From Roseovarius atlanticus (GTDB taxonomy: Bacteria; Pseudomonadota; Alphaproteobacteria; Rhodobacterales; Rhodobacteraceae): DNA of 64,000 nt. The stretch is taken from positions 62,001-126,000 of the forward strand of contig NZ_LAXJ01000020.1 in NCBI RefSeq assembly GCF_001441615.1, given 5' to 3'. Under the pieces are notes generated by a model, which did no database searches, was not told where the DNA came from, and was given only the letters and a program-made list of their open reading frames with translations. A program made the translations under genes and the position numbers. Below, piece by piece: positions 17,434 to 26,278 of the stretch. Position 1 is the first letter of the stretch, and every line of letters starts with the position of its first letter.

Positions 17434-18993
17434 ATGAAAATGCTATGTGCGGCGGCTTACGCCGCACTTTTCCTTTTTGCGGGCGCGTTTCCGGGGATCG
17501 CCCAGGATGTGACCCTGACGTCGCGCGACGGGAATGTCGAGATCACCGGCAACCTTTTGGGATTTGATGGCGAATTCTATCGGGTGGATACGGTGTATGG
17601 CGAACTGACCGTGGATGGCTCGGGCGTGGATTGCGCGGGGCCGGGGTGTCCCAACTTGGATACCTACGTGGCGCAGGTGGTGTTTTCCGGCGCACCGACG
17701 ATCGGTCGGCTGCTGATGCCGGCGCTGGTCGAGGCGTTTGCCATTCGCGAAGGCTATGACATGGCACGCGAGACGCTTGAGGACGGCAGCGTGCTGTTGT
17801 CGATCCACGACCCGGGTGAGGCGCGCGTTGTGGGCGAGTTCCAGTTTCGGCTGACCAATTCCGACGAAGGCTTTGCCGACCTGATCGCGGATGTGGCGGA
17901 CATCGCCATGTCGATGCGCGAGATCCGCGCCGACGAAGTGCGACTGGGCAAGGATGCGGCGCTGGGCGACATGTCGGCCAAGGGACGCGGGCGGGTGATG
18001 GCGCTGGAGGCGCTGGTGCCCGTGGTGGCGCCGTCGAACCCGGTGCAGCAGGTGACGCTGACACAGCTGGCCGAGGTGCTGTCGGGGAAGATCGACAATT
18101 GGAACATGCTAGGTGGGCCGGATGCGCCGGTCGCGGTGCATATGTTTGACGCGCGATCCGGGCTGGGACAGGCGAGCGAGGATCTGGTGCTGCGCCCGGC
18201 GGGCGTGAGCTTTGCCGAGACCGTCACGCGCCATGCCGATGGCGTGTCGCTGGCCGAGGCGGTGGCAGGGGACCCGTTCGCGCTGGGCCTGACGGCGCGG
18301 GCGGAGACGGGGAACACGCTGGCGCTGGCGCTGAGCGGAGAGTGCGGTTTTGCGCTGCGCGCCACGCGGCGCGCGGTCAAGACCGAGGACTACCCGCTGA
18401 CCGCGCCGATGTTCCTGTACCTGCCGGCGCGGCGGTTGCCGAAGCTGGGTCGCGATTTCCTGGCGTATCTCAAGGACCCGTCAGCGCAGCTGGTGATCCG
18501 GCGGGCCGGGTTCGTCGACCAGGCGCCCGAAGAGATCGGGATCGACGAGCAGGGAGATCGGTTTGCCAATGCCATTGCGCAGGCTGGAGACGAGCTGGGG
18601 CTGGAGGAACTGCAGCGCATGGTCGCCGCGCTGACGCCTTTGAAACGCCTGACCACGACCTTTCGGTTCGAGGCCGGGTCGGCGCGGCTCGATGCGCAGT
18701 CGCGCTCGAACGTGGCGCAGCTGGCGCGGGCGATGGAGGTCGGCAAGTTCGACGCGCGGCGGCTGGTGTTCGTTGGGTTCAGCGACGGGGCGGGCCCGGC
18801 CGAGAACAACCGGCGGATCGCGCTGCGCCGGGCCGAGGCGGTGCGCAGTGCGGTGGTGGCGGCGGCGGAAACGGCGAACATGGACCGGATCGGCATGGAC
18901 CTTGAAGCCTTTGGCGAAGCGATGCCGATGGCCTGCGACGGCACCGGATGGGGGCGGCGGATCAACCGTCGGGTCGAGGTTTGGGTGAGATAG
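17434..18993 (+). CDS. PstS-like substrate-binding domain fused to OmpA peptidoglycan-binding domain
   Basis: 519 residues. A signal peptide (MKMLCAAAYAALFLFAGAFPGIAQ) is followed by a short N-terminal module with CAGPGCPN, then a phosphate-binding-protein-like bilobed region (about 85-365; GEFQFRLTNSDEGFADLIAD, LAEVLSGKIDNWNMLGGPDAPV). The C-terminus (about 405-519) is OmpA-like: FRFEAGSARLD, GFSDGAGPAENNRRIALRRAEAVR, INRRVEVWV, with the Asp and Arg that grip diaminopimelate. It is therefore probably periplasmic and held to peptidoglycan. No pst transporter genes are nearby, so a transport role is not supported. It likely works with the preceding anchored protein. Confidence 0.82.
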   Translation: MKMLCAAAYAALFLFAGAFPGIAQDVTLTSRDGNVEITGNLLGFDGEFYRVDTVYGELTVDGSGVDCAGPGCPNLDTYVAQVVFSGAPTIGRLLMPALVEAFAIREGYDMARETLEDGSVLLSIHDPGEARVVGEFQFRLTNSDEGFADLIADVADIAMSMREIRADEVRLGKDAALGDMSAKGRGRVMALEALVPVVAPSNPVQQVTLTQLAEVLSGKIDNWNMLGGPDAPVAVHMFDARSGLGQASEDLVLRPAGVSFAETVTRHADGVSLAEAVAGDPFALGLTARAETGNTLALALSGECGFALRATRRAVKTEDYPLTAPMFLYLPARRLPKLGRDFLAYLKDPSAQLVIRRAGFVDQAPEEIGIDEQGDRFANAIAQAGDELGLEELQRMVAALTPLKRLTTTFRFEAGSARLDAQSRSNVAQLARAMEVGKFDARRLVFVGFSDGAGPAENNRRIALRRAEAVRSAVVAAAETANMDRIGMDLEAFGEAMPMACDGTGWGRRINRRVEVWVR

Positions 18994-18996
18994 GGT

Positions 18997-19758
18997 CTAA
19001 ATCAGGCCTTGCGCGCGAAAGCTGGTCTCGCACGACTTTCCTATGATGATGTGATCGTGCAGCGTGATGCCGAGCGCGTTTGCCGCCGTTTCGATCTGGA
19101 TGGTCATGTCGATATCGGATTGGGACGGCGTGGGATCGCCCGAGGGGTGATTGTGCACGAGGATCAGCGCGCTGGCGTTGAGATGCAGCGCGCGTTTGAC
19201 CACCTCGCGCGGGTAGACCGGCACGTGATCGACGGTGCCGCGCGCCTGTTCCTCGTCGGCGATGAGCGTATTGCGTCGATCGAGGTAAAAGACGCGAAAC
19301 TGCTCGATATCCCGGTGCGCCATGGCGGTATGGCAGTACTCCAGCAGGGCGTCCCAGCTGGAGACGATGGGGCGTTGCGCGACACGGGACCGCGCAAGTC
19401 GGTGGGCGGCGGCCTCGACCACCTTGAGTTCGCAGACCACCGCCTCGCCGATACCCGGAACACTGCAAAGCTGGTCGAAAGGTGCGGAGATGACGGCGTT
19501 GAAGCTGCCGAACTGTTCAAGCAGGGCATGGGCCAGAGGCTTGACGTCGCGCCGGGGGATGGCGCGGAAAAGCACCAGTTCGAGCATCTCGTAATCCGGC
19601 AGGGCGTCGGCGCCGCCGGACATGAAGCGGTCGCGCAGGCGCTTGCGGTGGTCGCGGATGTAGGAGGGTTGTTTGCCGGGCGCGTTCGCGGAAACGGGAA
19701 CCTCGTCGCTGTCGAAGAGCGGCAGGGGAATTTCCTTGAAGGCGCGCGAGTCGGGCAT
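18997..19758 (-). CDS. radC: RadC family JAMM-domain protein
   Basis: 253 residues. A helix-hairpin-helix segment (about 90-120, SVPGIGEAVVCELK) precedes the RadC/JAB domain. The metal-binding JAMM motif is complete: HNHPSGDPTPSQSD near residue 202. Despite its name, a repair role for RadC is not established in most bacteria. It is convergent with the OmpA-fusion gene (3 bp gap) and lies downstream of dnaJ on the same strand, separated by 168 bp holding a hairpin cluster. Confidence 0.93.
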   Translation of the reverse strand: MPDSRAFKEIPLPLFDSDEVPVSANAPGKQPSYIRDHRKRLRDRFMSGGADALPDYEMLELVLFRAIPRRDVKPLAHALLEQFGSFNAVISAPFDQLCSVPGIGEAVVCELKVVEAAAHRLARSRVAQRPIVSSWDALLEYCHTAMAHRDIEQFRVFYLDRRNTLIADEEQARGTVDHVPVYPREVVKRALHLNASALILVHNHPSGDPTPSQSDIDMTIQIETAANALGITLHDHIIIGKSCETSFRAQGLI

Positions 19759-19811
19759 ACGCGTGAGAGTGGTGCGAGAAGGTTAGCGAACGGTTAATGG
19801 CTGGAAGGAGG

Positions 19812-19912
19812 CCCCGGGTCAGGCCCGGGGTGGGGCTTTGCGTTGGCGCGACGCCATCCCGGACCTGATCCGGGATCTGCAAGGTCAGGAGAACCTCGGG
19901 TCGAGCCCGAGG
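19812..19912. repeat. Second REP-like cluster of three hairpins
   Basis: Three perfect hairpins: 7-bp arms at 19812-19818/19824-19830 (CCCCGGG, loop TCAGG), 8-bp arms at 19856-19863/19869-19876 (ATCCCGGA, loop CCTGA), and 7-bp arms at 19894-19900/19906-19912 (CCTCGGG, loop TCGAG). The 5-nt loops and C/G-run arms match the cluster at 4929-4987. It lies between dnaJ and radC, both on the minus strand, and may insulate or terminate the dnaKJ transcript. Confidence 0.75.
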
Positions 19913-19926
19913 ATCACCTCTGTACG

Positions 19927-21096
19927 TCAGCTTTTCATCGAGTCCCAGAAGCCCTTCACCGACTTGAAGAAGCTCTTGGTTTCGGGGTTGTTGTCCTCTG
20001 ACAGCGTGTCGAATTCCTTGAGGATTTCCTTTTGCCGCGCCGTCAGGTTGACGGGTGTTTCGACCGCCAGTTCGATGAACATGTCGCCGTGACCTCCGCC
20101 GCGCAGGGCGGGCATACCCTTGCCGCGCAGGCGCATCTGGCGGCCCGATTGCGAGCCTTCGGGGATCTTGACGCGGCTGCGGCCGCCGTCGATCGTGGGC
20201 ACCTCGATATCGCCGCCGAGCGCGGCCTTGGCCACGGACACTGGCACGCGGCAAAAGAGGTTGGTGTCCTCACGCTCGAAGATCTTGTGGGGCGCGACCT
20301 CGATGAAGATGTAGAGGTCGCCCGCAGGACCCCCGCGCATACCAGCCTCGCCCTCACCCGCCAAGCGGATGCGGGTGCCGATTTCGACGCCGGCGGGGAT
20401 GTTCACCGAAAGCGAGCGGTCTTTCTGCACACGGCCCTGGCCGCCACACACGTTGCACGGATTCTTGATGATCTGGCCCAGGCCCGAGCAGGTGGGGCAG
20501 GTGCGTTCGACCGTGAAGAACCCTTGTTGTGCGCGCACCTTGCCCATGCCCGAACAGGTCGGACAGGTGGTCGGCTCGGCGCCGCCTTCGGCCCCGGAGC
20601 CGTCGCAGGCGTCACAGGCCACCGAGGTGGGTACGTTGATGGTTTTCTGAAGGCCGCGATAGGCTTCGTCGAGGTTGACGCGCAGGTTGTAGCGCAGGTC
20701 GGCGCCACGCGCGGCGCGCTGACGTCCGCCGGCACCGCCACGGGCGCCGCCGCCCATGAAATCGCCGAACAGGTCGTCGAACACGTCGGAGAACGCGCTG
20801 GCGAAATCACCCTGACCCGGACCGGCGCCGCCGAACCCGCCACCGGGACGTGCGCCCGCACCTGTGCCGCCCTCGAAGGCCGCGTGGCCGAAGCGGTCAT
20901 AGGCCGCTTTCTTTTCGGCGTCCTTCAGGATGTCATAGGCCTCGCCCGCCTCCTTGAATTGCTTCTCGGCGTTGGGGTTGTCCTTGTTGCGGTCGGGGTG
21001 AAGCTCTTTGGCCTTAGTGCGGTAAGCTTTTTTGATCTCGTCGGCGTTGGCGCCTTTCGAGACGCCAAGAACCTCGTAATAATCGCGTTTGGCCAT
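19927..21096 (-). CDS. dnaJ: Chaperone protein DnaJ
   Basis: 389 residues, type I Hsp40. The J domain (1-70) holds the HPD tripeptide in [13 protein letters not shown]; a Gly-rich region (about 75-135) follows; four zinc-binding repeats come next ([32 protein letters not shown]); the client-binding C-terminal domains end the protein. It stimulates DnaK ATPase and delivers clients. A strong AAAGGAG ribosome-binding site precedes the ATG. It is 65 bp downstream of dnaK, with an intervening hairpin. Confidence 0.97.
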   Translation of the reverse strand: MAKRDYYEVLGVSKGANADEIKKAYRTKAKELHPDRNKDNPNAEKQFKEAGEAYDILKDAEKKAAYDRFGHAAFEGGTGAGARPGGGFGGAGPGQGDFASAFSDVFDDLFGDFMGGGARGGAGGRQRAARGADLRYNLRVNLDEAYRGLQKTINVPTSVACDACDGSGAEGGAEPTTCPTCSGMGKVRAQQGFFTVERTCPTCSGLGQIIKNPCNVCGGQGRVQKDRSLSVNIPAGVEIGTRIRLAGEGEAGMRGGPAGDLYIFIEVAPHKIFEREDTNLFCRVPVSVAKAALGGDIEVPTIDGGRSRVKIPEGSQSGRQMRLRGKGMPALRGGGHGDMFIELAVETPVNLTARQKEILKEFDTLSEDNNPETKSFFKSVKGFWDSMKS

Positions 21097-21120
21097 CGGA
21101 TATCTCCTTTGTATCGGAGA

Positions 21121-21146
21121 GCAGGGAGCGCCGGTGCGCCCCCTGC
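21121..21146 (-). promoter_or_regulatory. Intercistronic hairpin between dnaK and dnaJ
   Basis: In the transcript sense, GCAGGGGGCGC pairs with GCGCTCCCTGC over a 4-nt loop: 11 bp with a single G-U pair. No T run follows, so it is not a full intrinsic terminator. It could stabilise the dnaK 3' end or trim dnaJ output. Confidence 0.6.
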
Positions 21147-21161
21147 CTGTCCGTTTGACGC

Positions 21162-23078
21162 TTAGGCGCGTTTATCGTTGTCGAGGTCCTCGAAATCGGC
21201 GTCGACGATGTCTTCATCGTCCTTGCCCATTTCGTCGGCCGCGGCAGGCTCGTCGTCGCCGTCTTCCTGGCTGGCCTTGTAGATCGCCTCGCCCAGTTTC
21301 ATGGCGGCCTCGGTCACGTTCTGGATGCCGGCCTTGATCTTGTCGGCAGTGGCATCCTCTTTCTCGAGGTCGTCCTTGAGGGCCGAGATGGCCAGTTCGA
21401 TCGCCTCAATGGTGGACGGGTCGACCTTGTCCGAATGCTCTTCCATCGACTTCTCGGTCGAGTGGATGAGGCTTTCGGCCTGGTTGCGAGCCTCGACCAG
21501 GGCGCGACGTTCCTTGTCGGCGTCGGCGTTGGCCTCGGCGTCCTTGACCATCTTCTCGATGTCTTCCTCGGACAGACCGCCCGACGCCTGGATCGTGATC
21601 TTCTGCTCTTTGTTCGTGCCTTTGTCCTTGGCCGAAACAGAGACGATGCCGTTGGCGTCGATGTCGAAGGTCACCTCGATCTGGGGCATACCGCGCGGGG
21701 CCGGCGGAATGTCCTCGAGGTTGAACTGACCCAGAAGCTTGTTGTCCGCGGCCATCTCACGCTCGCCCTGGAAGACGCGGATCGTCACGGCCGACTGGTT
21801 GTCTTCGGCGGTGGAGAAGATCTGCGACTTGTTGGTCGGGATCGTGGTGTTGCGGTCGATCAGGCGGGTGAAGACGCCACCGAGGGTTTCGATACCGAGC
21901 GAGAGCGGCGTGACGTCCAGAAGGACGACATCCTTGACGTCGCCTTGCAGAACGCCGGCCTGAATGGCGGCACCCATGGCGACAACCTCGTCGGGGTTCA
22001 CGCCCTTGTGGGGCTCTTTCCCGAAGAACTTGGTCACTTCCTCGACGACCTTTGGCATACGGGTCATGCCGCCGACCAGAACGACCTCGTCGATATCGCT
22101 GGCCGAGAGGCCCGCGTCCTTGAGCGCGGCCTTGCAGGGCTTGAGCGAGTTGGTGATGAGGTCACCCACCAGGCTTTCCAACTTGGCGCGGGTCAGTTTC
22201 ATGACCATGTGCAGCGGCTGGCCGTTGGAGCCCATCGAGATGAACGGCTGGTTGATCTCGGTCTGGGACGAGCTGGAAAGCTCGATCTTGGCTTTCTCGG
22301 CGGCCTCTTTCAGGCGTTGCAGCGCCATCTTGTCCTTGGTCAAGTCGACGCTGTGTTCCTTTTTGAACTCGTCGGCAAGGTAGTTGACGATACGCATGTC
22401 AAAGTCTTCACCGCCGAGGAACGTGTCGCCGTTGGTGGACTTGACCTCGAACAGGCCCTCGTCGATTTCGAGGATGGTCACGTCGAAGGTACCGCCGCCA
22501 AGGTCATAGACCGCGATGGTTTGCGTGTCTTCCTTGTCGAGGCCGTAGGCGAGCGCGGCCGCGGTCGGCTCGTTGATGATGCGCAGCACTTCGAGACCGG
22601 CAATCTTGCCGGCGTCCTTGGTGGCCTGACGCTGGGCGTCGTTGAAGTAGGCGGGCACGGTGATGACGGCTTGCGTCACTTCCTCGCCGAGATAGCTTTC
22701 GGCGGTTTCTTTCATCTTGCCGAGGATGAAGGCCGAGATCTGGCTGGGCGAATACTTGTCGCCCTTGGCGCGCACCCAGGCGTCGCCATTGCCACCGTCG
22801 ATCACTTCGAACGGCATGTTCTTCTTGTCCTTGGCCAGATCGCTGTCATCCTCGCGGCGACCGATCAGGCGCTTGACGCCAAAGATGGTGTTCTCGGGGT
22901 TGGTGACCGCCTGGCGTTTGGCTGGCTGGCCGACAAGGCGCTCGTCGTCGGTAAAGGCGACGATCGAGGGGGTGGTGCGGGCGCCTTCGGAGTTTTCGAT
23001 GACGCGGGCTTGGCTGCCATCCATGATGGCGACGCAGCTGTTGGTGGTTCCGAGGTCAATACCAATGACTTTGGACAT
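21162..23078 (-). CDS. dnaK: Chaperone protein DnaK (Hsp70)
   Basis: 638 residues. The nucleotide-binding domain (1-385) shows [32 protein letters not shown] and [16 protein letters not shown]; the linker [19 protein letters not shown] leads into the substrate-binding domain and helical lid, ending in an acidic tail ([13 protein letters not shown]). It folds and protects proteins under stress with DnaJ and GrpE. A sigma-32-type promoter lies about 115 bp upstream. grpE is not in the window. Confidence 0.98.
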   Translation of the reverse strand: MSKVIGIDLGTTNSCVAIMDGSQARVIENSEGARTTPSIVAFTDDERLVGQPAKRQAVTNPENTIFGVKRLIGRREDDSDLAKDKKNMPFEVIDGGNGDAWVRAKGDKYSPSQISAFILGKMKETAESYLGEEVTQAVITVPAYFNDAQRQATKDAGKIAGLEVLRIINEPTAAALAYGLDKEDTQTIAVYDLGGGTFDVTILEIDEGLFEVKSTNGDTFLGGEDFDMRIVNYLADEFKKEHSVDLTKDKMALQRLKEAAEKAKIELSSSSQTEINQPFISMGSNGQPLHMVMKLTRAKLESLVGDLITNSLKPCKAALKDAGLSASDIDEVVLVGGMTRMPKVVEEVTKFFGKEPHKGVNPDEVVAMGAAIQAGVLQGDVKDVVLLDVTPLSLGIETLGGVFTRLIDRNTTIPTNKSQIFSTAEDNQSAVTIRVFQGEREMAADNKLLGQFNLEDIPPAPRGMPQIEVTFDIDANGIVSVSAKDKGTNKEQKITIQASGGLSEEDIEKMVKDAEANADADKERRALVEARNQAESLIHSTEKSMEEHSDKVDPSTIEAIELAISALKDDLEKEDATADKIKAGIQNVTEAAMKLGEAIYKASQEDGDDEPAAADEMGKDDEDIVDADFEDLDNDKRA

Positions 23079-23191
23079 GTTTTTCGATCCCTTCTGTTCT
23101 TAAGGCGATTGAGGGGCGACCGGACCCGTCAAAGGCATCTGGCCACCGTGTGAGTTGCAGATCCCGAAAGCGGTCTCTGCGCTTCGGACGG

Positions 23192-23221
23192 TATATAGGC
23201 AGGGGAATATGACCCTGCAAG
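23192..23221 (-). promoter_or_regulatory. Putative RpoH (sigma-32) promoter of dnaKJ
   Basis: Read on the minus strand, CTTG (23221-23218), an 18-bp spacer and CCTATATA (23199-23192) fit the alphaproteobacterial heat-shock pattern CTTG-N17/18-CYTATNT. The same stretch read as TTGCAG-N17-TATATA would also suit the housekeeping sigma factor. Confidence 0.65.
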
Positions 23222-23289
23222 CGGTTGAAAAGCGGTGAATCGCAGGAATCGGGTTTTAATTTGGCGGATTCGATGGAATCCAGTTCGTC

Positions 23290-23898
23290 ATGACCGAAGA
23301 GACGCTGGAGATACGTGGCTTTCGCATTTTCAAGGGATATCTTGATACGGCGGAGCAGGCCGCGCTGGTGGAGGCGATCCGGGGCGTGGTGCGTGCCGCG
23401 CCGCTGTTTTCGCCGATGACGCCCTATGGCAAACCGATGCGGGTCAGGATGACCTCGGCGGGGCGCTATGGCTGGGTGTCGGACCGGCGGGGGTACAGGT
23501 ACGAAGAGCGACACCCCGAAGGCATGGCATGGCCGCCGATTCCGGGCGAGGTTCTGGCGGTGTGGGGCGACCTGGTGAGCCACGCGCGAATGCCGGATTG
23601 CTGTCTGGTCAATTTCTATGACGCAGACGCGCGGATGGGGATGCATCAGGACCGCGACGAAGCCGATTTCAGCTGGCCCGTGCTGTCGGTGTCGCTGGGC
23701 GACGAGGGGCTTTTCCGCATCGGGAACGCGACGCGGGGCGGCAAGACGGAATCGCACTGGCTGCAATCCGGGGACGTAGTGGTGATGGGGGGTGACGCGC
23801 GGCTGACCTATCACGGGATCGACCGGATCAAGCCTGGCACCTCGATGCTGCTGGATGCGCCGGGGCGGATCAACTTGACATGCCGGGTGGTGGATTGA
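23290..23898 (+). CDS. alkB: AlkB-like 2-oxoglutarate/Fe(II) dioxygenase
   Basis: 202 residues. AlkB enzymes remove methyl lesions from DNA or RNA bases by oxidation. The iron ligands are visible: H and D in MGMHQDRDEAD (near residue 120), and the distal His in RLTYHGIDRI (near 175). The RINLTCRVV end provides the 2-oxoglutarate-binding Arg and a later Arg as in bacterial AlkB. LVNFYDADARMG is also typical. It is divergent from dnaK with 211 bp between starts. Confidence 0.9.
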   Translation: MTEETLEIRGFRIFKGYLDTAEQAALVEAIRGVVRAAPLFSPMTPYGKPMRVRMTSAGRYGWVSDRRGYRYEERHPEGMAWPPIPGEVLAVWGDLVSHARMPDCCLVNFYDADARMGMHQDRDEADFSWPVLSVSLGDEGLFRIGNATRGGKTESHWLQSGDVVVMGGDARLTYHGIDRIKPGTSMLLDAPGRINLTCRVVD

Positions 23899-23911
23899 CG
23901 CCGACGGGCGG

Positions 23912-24523
23912 TCAGCGCGCAAGGTTGCAGCAGCCGGTGAGGTAAGTGACGCCGGAGTCTTCGGTGACGAAAAGGTCCACGCTCATGCCGTAAAAGCGGT
24001 CGGACATGCCGTCGGTGCAGGCGTCCCGCTGGAACATGAAGGTGAAGACCTGGGTTTGGGACTGTCCGAAGATCGCGTAGCGGTCGGTACGGTTTTCCGA
24101 GGTGACGGGGTCGAGCGTTGCGACAGAGATGGCGTCGTCGTCCATGCGATCGAGCGTGGCACTGGCGCTGCTGGCGACATCGAGCGACCAGAACGGCTCG
24201 GTTCCCGTGCAAGTCAGGGGGCGGGGCAGCTGATCGTCAGGCTGATCCGGGCGCCGGTCGAGGAATCGCAAGGCGACCCAGCCCGTTGTCTCGTCCACGT
24301 TGACGCGCGCCCATTCGCGGCTTTCGTCGAAGGCCACGACCTCGACAAAGCGGGCGTCGGCGGTCAGCTTGGCAATGATGGAGTTGCCGACACCCGGCCC
24401 GGCGCGCACGTTCAGCACGTCATCGGGAGCCACGCCGGAGACGTCGTAGAACGCAGGCAGCGCCTGGGCTTGGACGAATGTCGCAGACAGCAAGAGCAGA
24501 AAGGCCGAAAGAAGCGTTTTCAT
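23912..24523 (-). CDS. Periplasmic SH3-domain protein
   Basis: 203 residues. Signal peptide MKTLLSAFLLLLSATFVQA (cut near 19). Residues about 25-90 form a bacterial SH3 domain (LNVRAGPGVGNSIIAKL, WARVNVDETTGWVALRFL); the second half (PLTCTGTEPFWSLDV through YLTGCCNLAR) is a distinct domain with several cysteines, resembling the COG3650 type found in other secreted proteins. A cell-wall or envelope role is inferred. The start at 24523 lies inside the end of the ABC permease gene (4-bp overlap), so the two are translationally coupled. Confidence 0.82.
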   Translation of the reverse strand: MKTLLSAFLLLLSATFVQAQALPAFYDVSGVAPDDVLNVRAGPGVGNSIIAKLTADARFVEVVAFDESREWARVNVDETTGWVALRFLDRRPDQPDDQLPRPLTCTGTEPFWSLDVASSASATLDRMDDDAISVATLDPVTSENRTDRYAIFGQSQTQVFTFMFQRDACTDGMSDRFYGMSVDLFVTEDSGVTYLTGCCNLAR

Positions 24524-25341
24524 CGGCGGGCGTACCAGCTGCTGGAGGCGAACTGGCGCGTGTAGAATTCGGCCAGAAGACCCAGGATCAGCAGGACGCA
24601 GCCCACGATGACGGCATACTCGACACTGGTGTTGCGCGGGAAGTAGTTGGCGAAGACAAAGCCGCGGCATTGGTCGATGGAGTGAAATAGCGGGTTCCAG
24701 TCGAACATCGCAAGCATGTAGCCGGGCAGCGTGTTGGCGACGAAGAGCTTGCCCGAGGCGATCATGTTGGCGCGGGTATAGACGATCTGGATCAGGTTGA
24801 CGGCCGTGGGGAACCACGGTTTCGCCGCCATGATCAGCAGGCCGACGCCGCAGCCGGTGAACCAGGCGAGCAATAGCATTCCGAAGGCGCCGATGGGATC
24901 GGCGATTTCGATGCGTTGAAAGGCGGTGTGATAGATGAACAGGATCACCAGCGCCGACAGGACCTGGATATAAAGCGCGCCCAGCGCGGCGGACGTGATG
25001 GAAATGATCGTGTTCATCGGGGCGTGCTGCATCATCGGCGAGGACGGACCCGCAGCCCCCGCGACCGCACCCAGCGCCTTGATATGCGTCAGGTAGAGAA
25101 ACACCCCGGACATCATGTAGAGCAGGAAGTCGCCGCGCAGCTTGGCCCCGCGCAGGCCGAGAACCGTGAACATCAGGTAGAAGGCAAGAACGAAGATGAT
25201 CGCGGTGCTGATGCTGACGAACAGCGCCATGAACGCGTTGCCATGCGTGCTGCGCACGTCGCGGACCGTGGTGTGATAGATCAGCTCGCAAATCGTCACG
25301 ATGGACGAGAGAACCGATTTCTTGCGCGTGTTCTGGAACAT
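24520..25341 (-). CDS. ABC-2 type permease (polysaccharide/polyol-phosphate export, KpsM-like)
   Basis: 273 residues with about six membrane segments (for example FMALFVSISTAIIFVLAFYL and AVIVGCVLLILGLLAEFY). The KpsM/Wzm-type endings, with a periplasmic loop containing NPLFHSIDQCRGFVF, point to export of a surface polysaccharide. Its ATP-binding partner is not adjacent on either side. It overlaps the SH3 protein by 4 bp and faces away from cysQ-kdsB. A role with the glycan genes at 26-34 kb is plausible but not shown. Confidence 0.82.
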   Translation of the reverse strand: MFQNTRKKSVLSSIVTICELIYHTTVRDVRSTHGNAFMALFVSISTAIIFVLAFYLMFTVLGLRGAKLRGDFLLYMMSGVFLYLTHIKALGAVAGAAGPSSPMMQHAPMNTIISITSAALGALYIQVLSALVILFIYHTAFQRIEIADPIGAFGMLLLAWFTGCGVGLLIMAAKPWFPTAVNLIQIVYTRANMIASGKLFVANTLPGYMLAMFDWNPLFHSIDQCRGFVFANYFPRNTSVEYAVIVGCVLLILGLLAEFYTRQFASSSWYARR

Positions 25342-25468
25342 GACCTGTCTGGATCAACCGCCTTGTTGGGAAATTCTCGCACGGAATTCTTGCCGTCCCG
25401 TTAGTGACGTACCATAAGGGGCGCGCAGCGGTCCCGCAACAAACGCCTTTGTGCGTTGGATAAAAGAT

Positions 25469-26278
25469 ATGGAGCAGGCATTGGATTACGACAAACTTGT
25501 CACGGTCATGCGGCGCCTGGCGCTGGAAGCCGGCGATCGGATCATGGAGATCTACGACGCGGACGATTTCGACGTGAAGGTGAAATCGGATGACAGCCCG
25601 GTGACCGCGGCGGACGAGGCGGCGGACAGGATCATATCGGAGGGGCTGCGCGCCGCATTTCCGGACGTCGCGCTGATCACCGAGGAACAGGCCGAAACCC
25701 ACGGTGAGCAGGCCGACACGTTCCTGATCGTCGATCCTCTGGACGGGACCAAGGAATTCATCAATCGGCGCGGCGATTTCACGGTGAACATCGCCTATGT
25801 CGAGGCCGGCGTGCCGACGCGCGGCGTGGTCTATGCGCCAGCCAAGGGCCGGATGTTCTTTACCCGTCCCGATGGCGCATCGGTCGAGGAAACCGGACCT
25901 TTTGCGCGGCACAGGTCGGGGGCGCTGACCGAGATCGGCGTGTCCGACCCGGACAACGGCGCGCTGATGGTGGTGGCCAGCAAATCGCACCGCGACCAGG
26001 CGACGGATGATTACATCGGCAAGTATGCCGTCAAGGACATGAAAAGCGCGGGATCTTCGCTGAAGTTCTGCCTGATCGCGACGGGAGAGGCGGATATCTA
26101 TCCGCGCCTTGGCCGGACGATGGAATGGGATACCGCCGCCGGACATGCGGTTCTGCTGGGCGCCGGGGGTCACGTGGTGCGGTTCGATGACCAGACGCCG
26201 TTGAAATACGGCAAGGACGCGTATGCCAACCCGTTCTTTATTGCCCATGCCCCCAAGGTCGAGTTGAAGCCCGCCTGA
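25469..26278 (+). CDS. cysQ: 3'(2'),5'-bisphosphate nucleotidase CysQ
   Basis: 269 residues of the inositol-monophosphatase fold. Metal-binding motifs are ITEEQAE, DPLDGTKEFINRRGDFTVN and WDTAAGHAVLLGAGG. CysQ converts 3'-phosphoadenosine 5'-phosphate (PAP) to AMP. PAP is the byproduct of PAPS-dependent sulfotransferases, one of which lies 8 kb downstream in the same direction, a suggestive link. I choose the ATG at 25469 (MEQALDYD); a GTG at 25451 adds six residues. It overlaps kdsB by one base. Confidence 0.9.
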   Translation: MEQALDYDKLVTVMRRLALEAGDRIMEIYDADDFDVKVKSDDSPVTAADEAADRIISEGLRAAFPDVALITEEQAETHGEQADTFLIVDPLDGTKEFINRRGDFTVNIAYVEAGVPTRGVVYAPAKGRMFFTRPDGASVEETGPFARHRSGALTEIGVSDPDNGALMVVASKSHRDQATDDYIGKYAVKDMKSAGSSLKFCLIATGEADIYPRLGRTMEWDTAAGHAVLLGAGGHVVRFDDQTPLKYGKDAYANPFFIAHAPKVELKPA

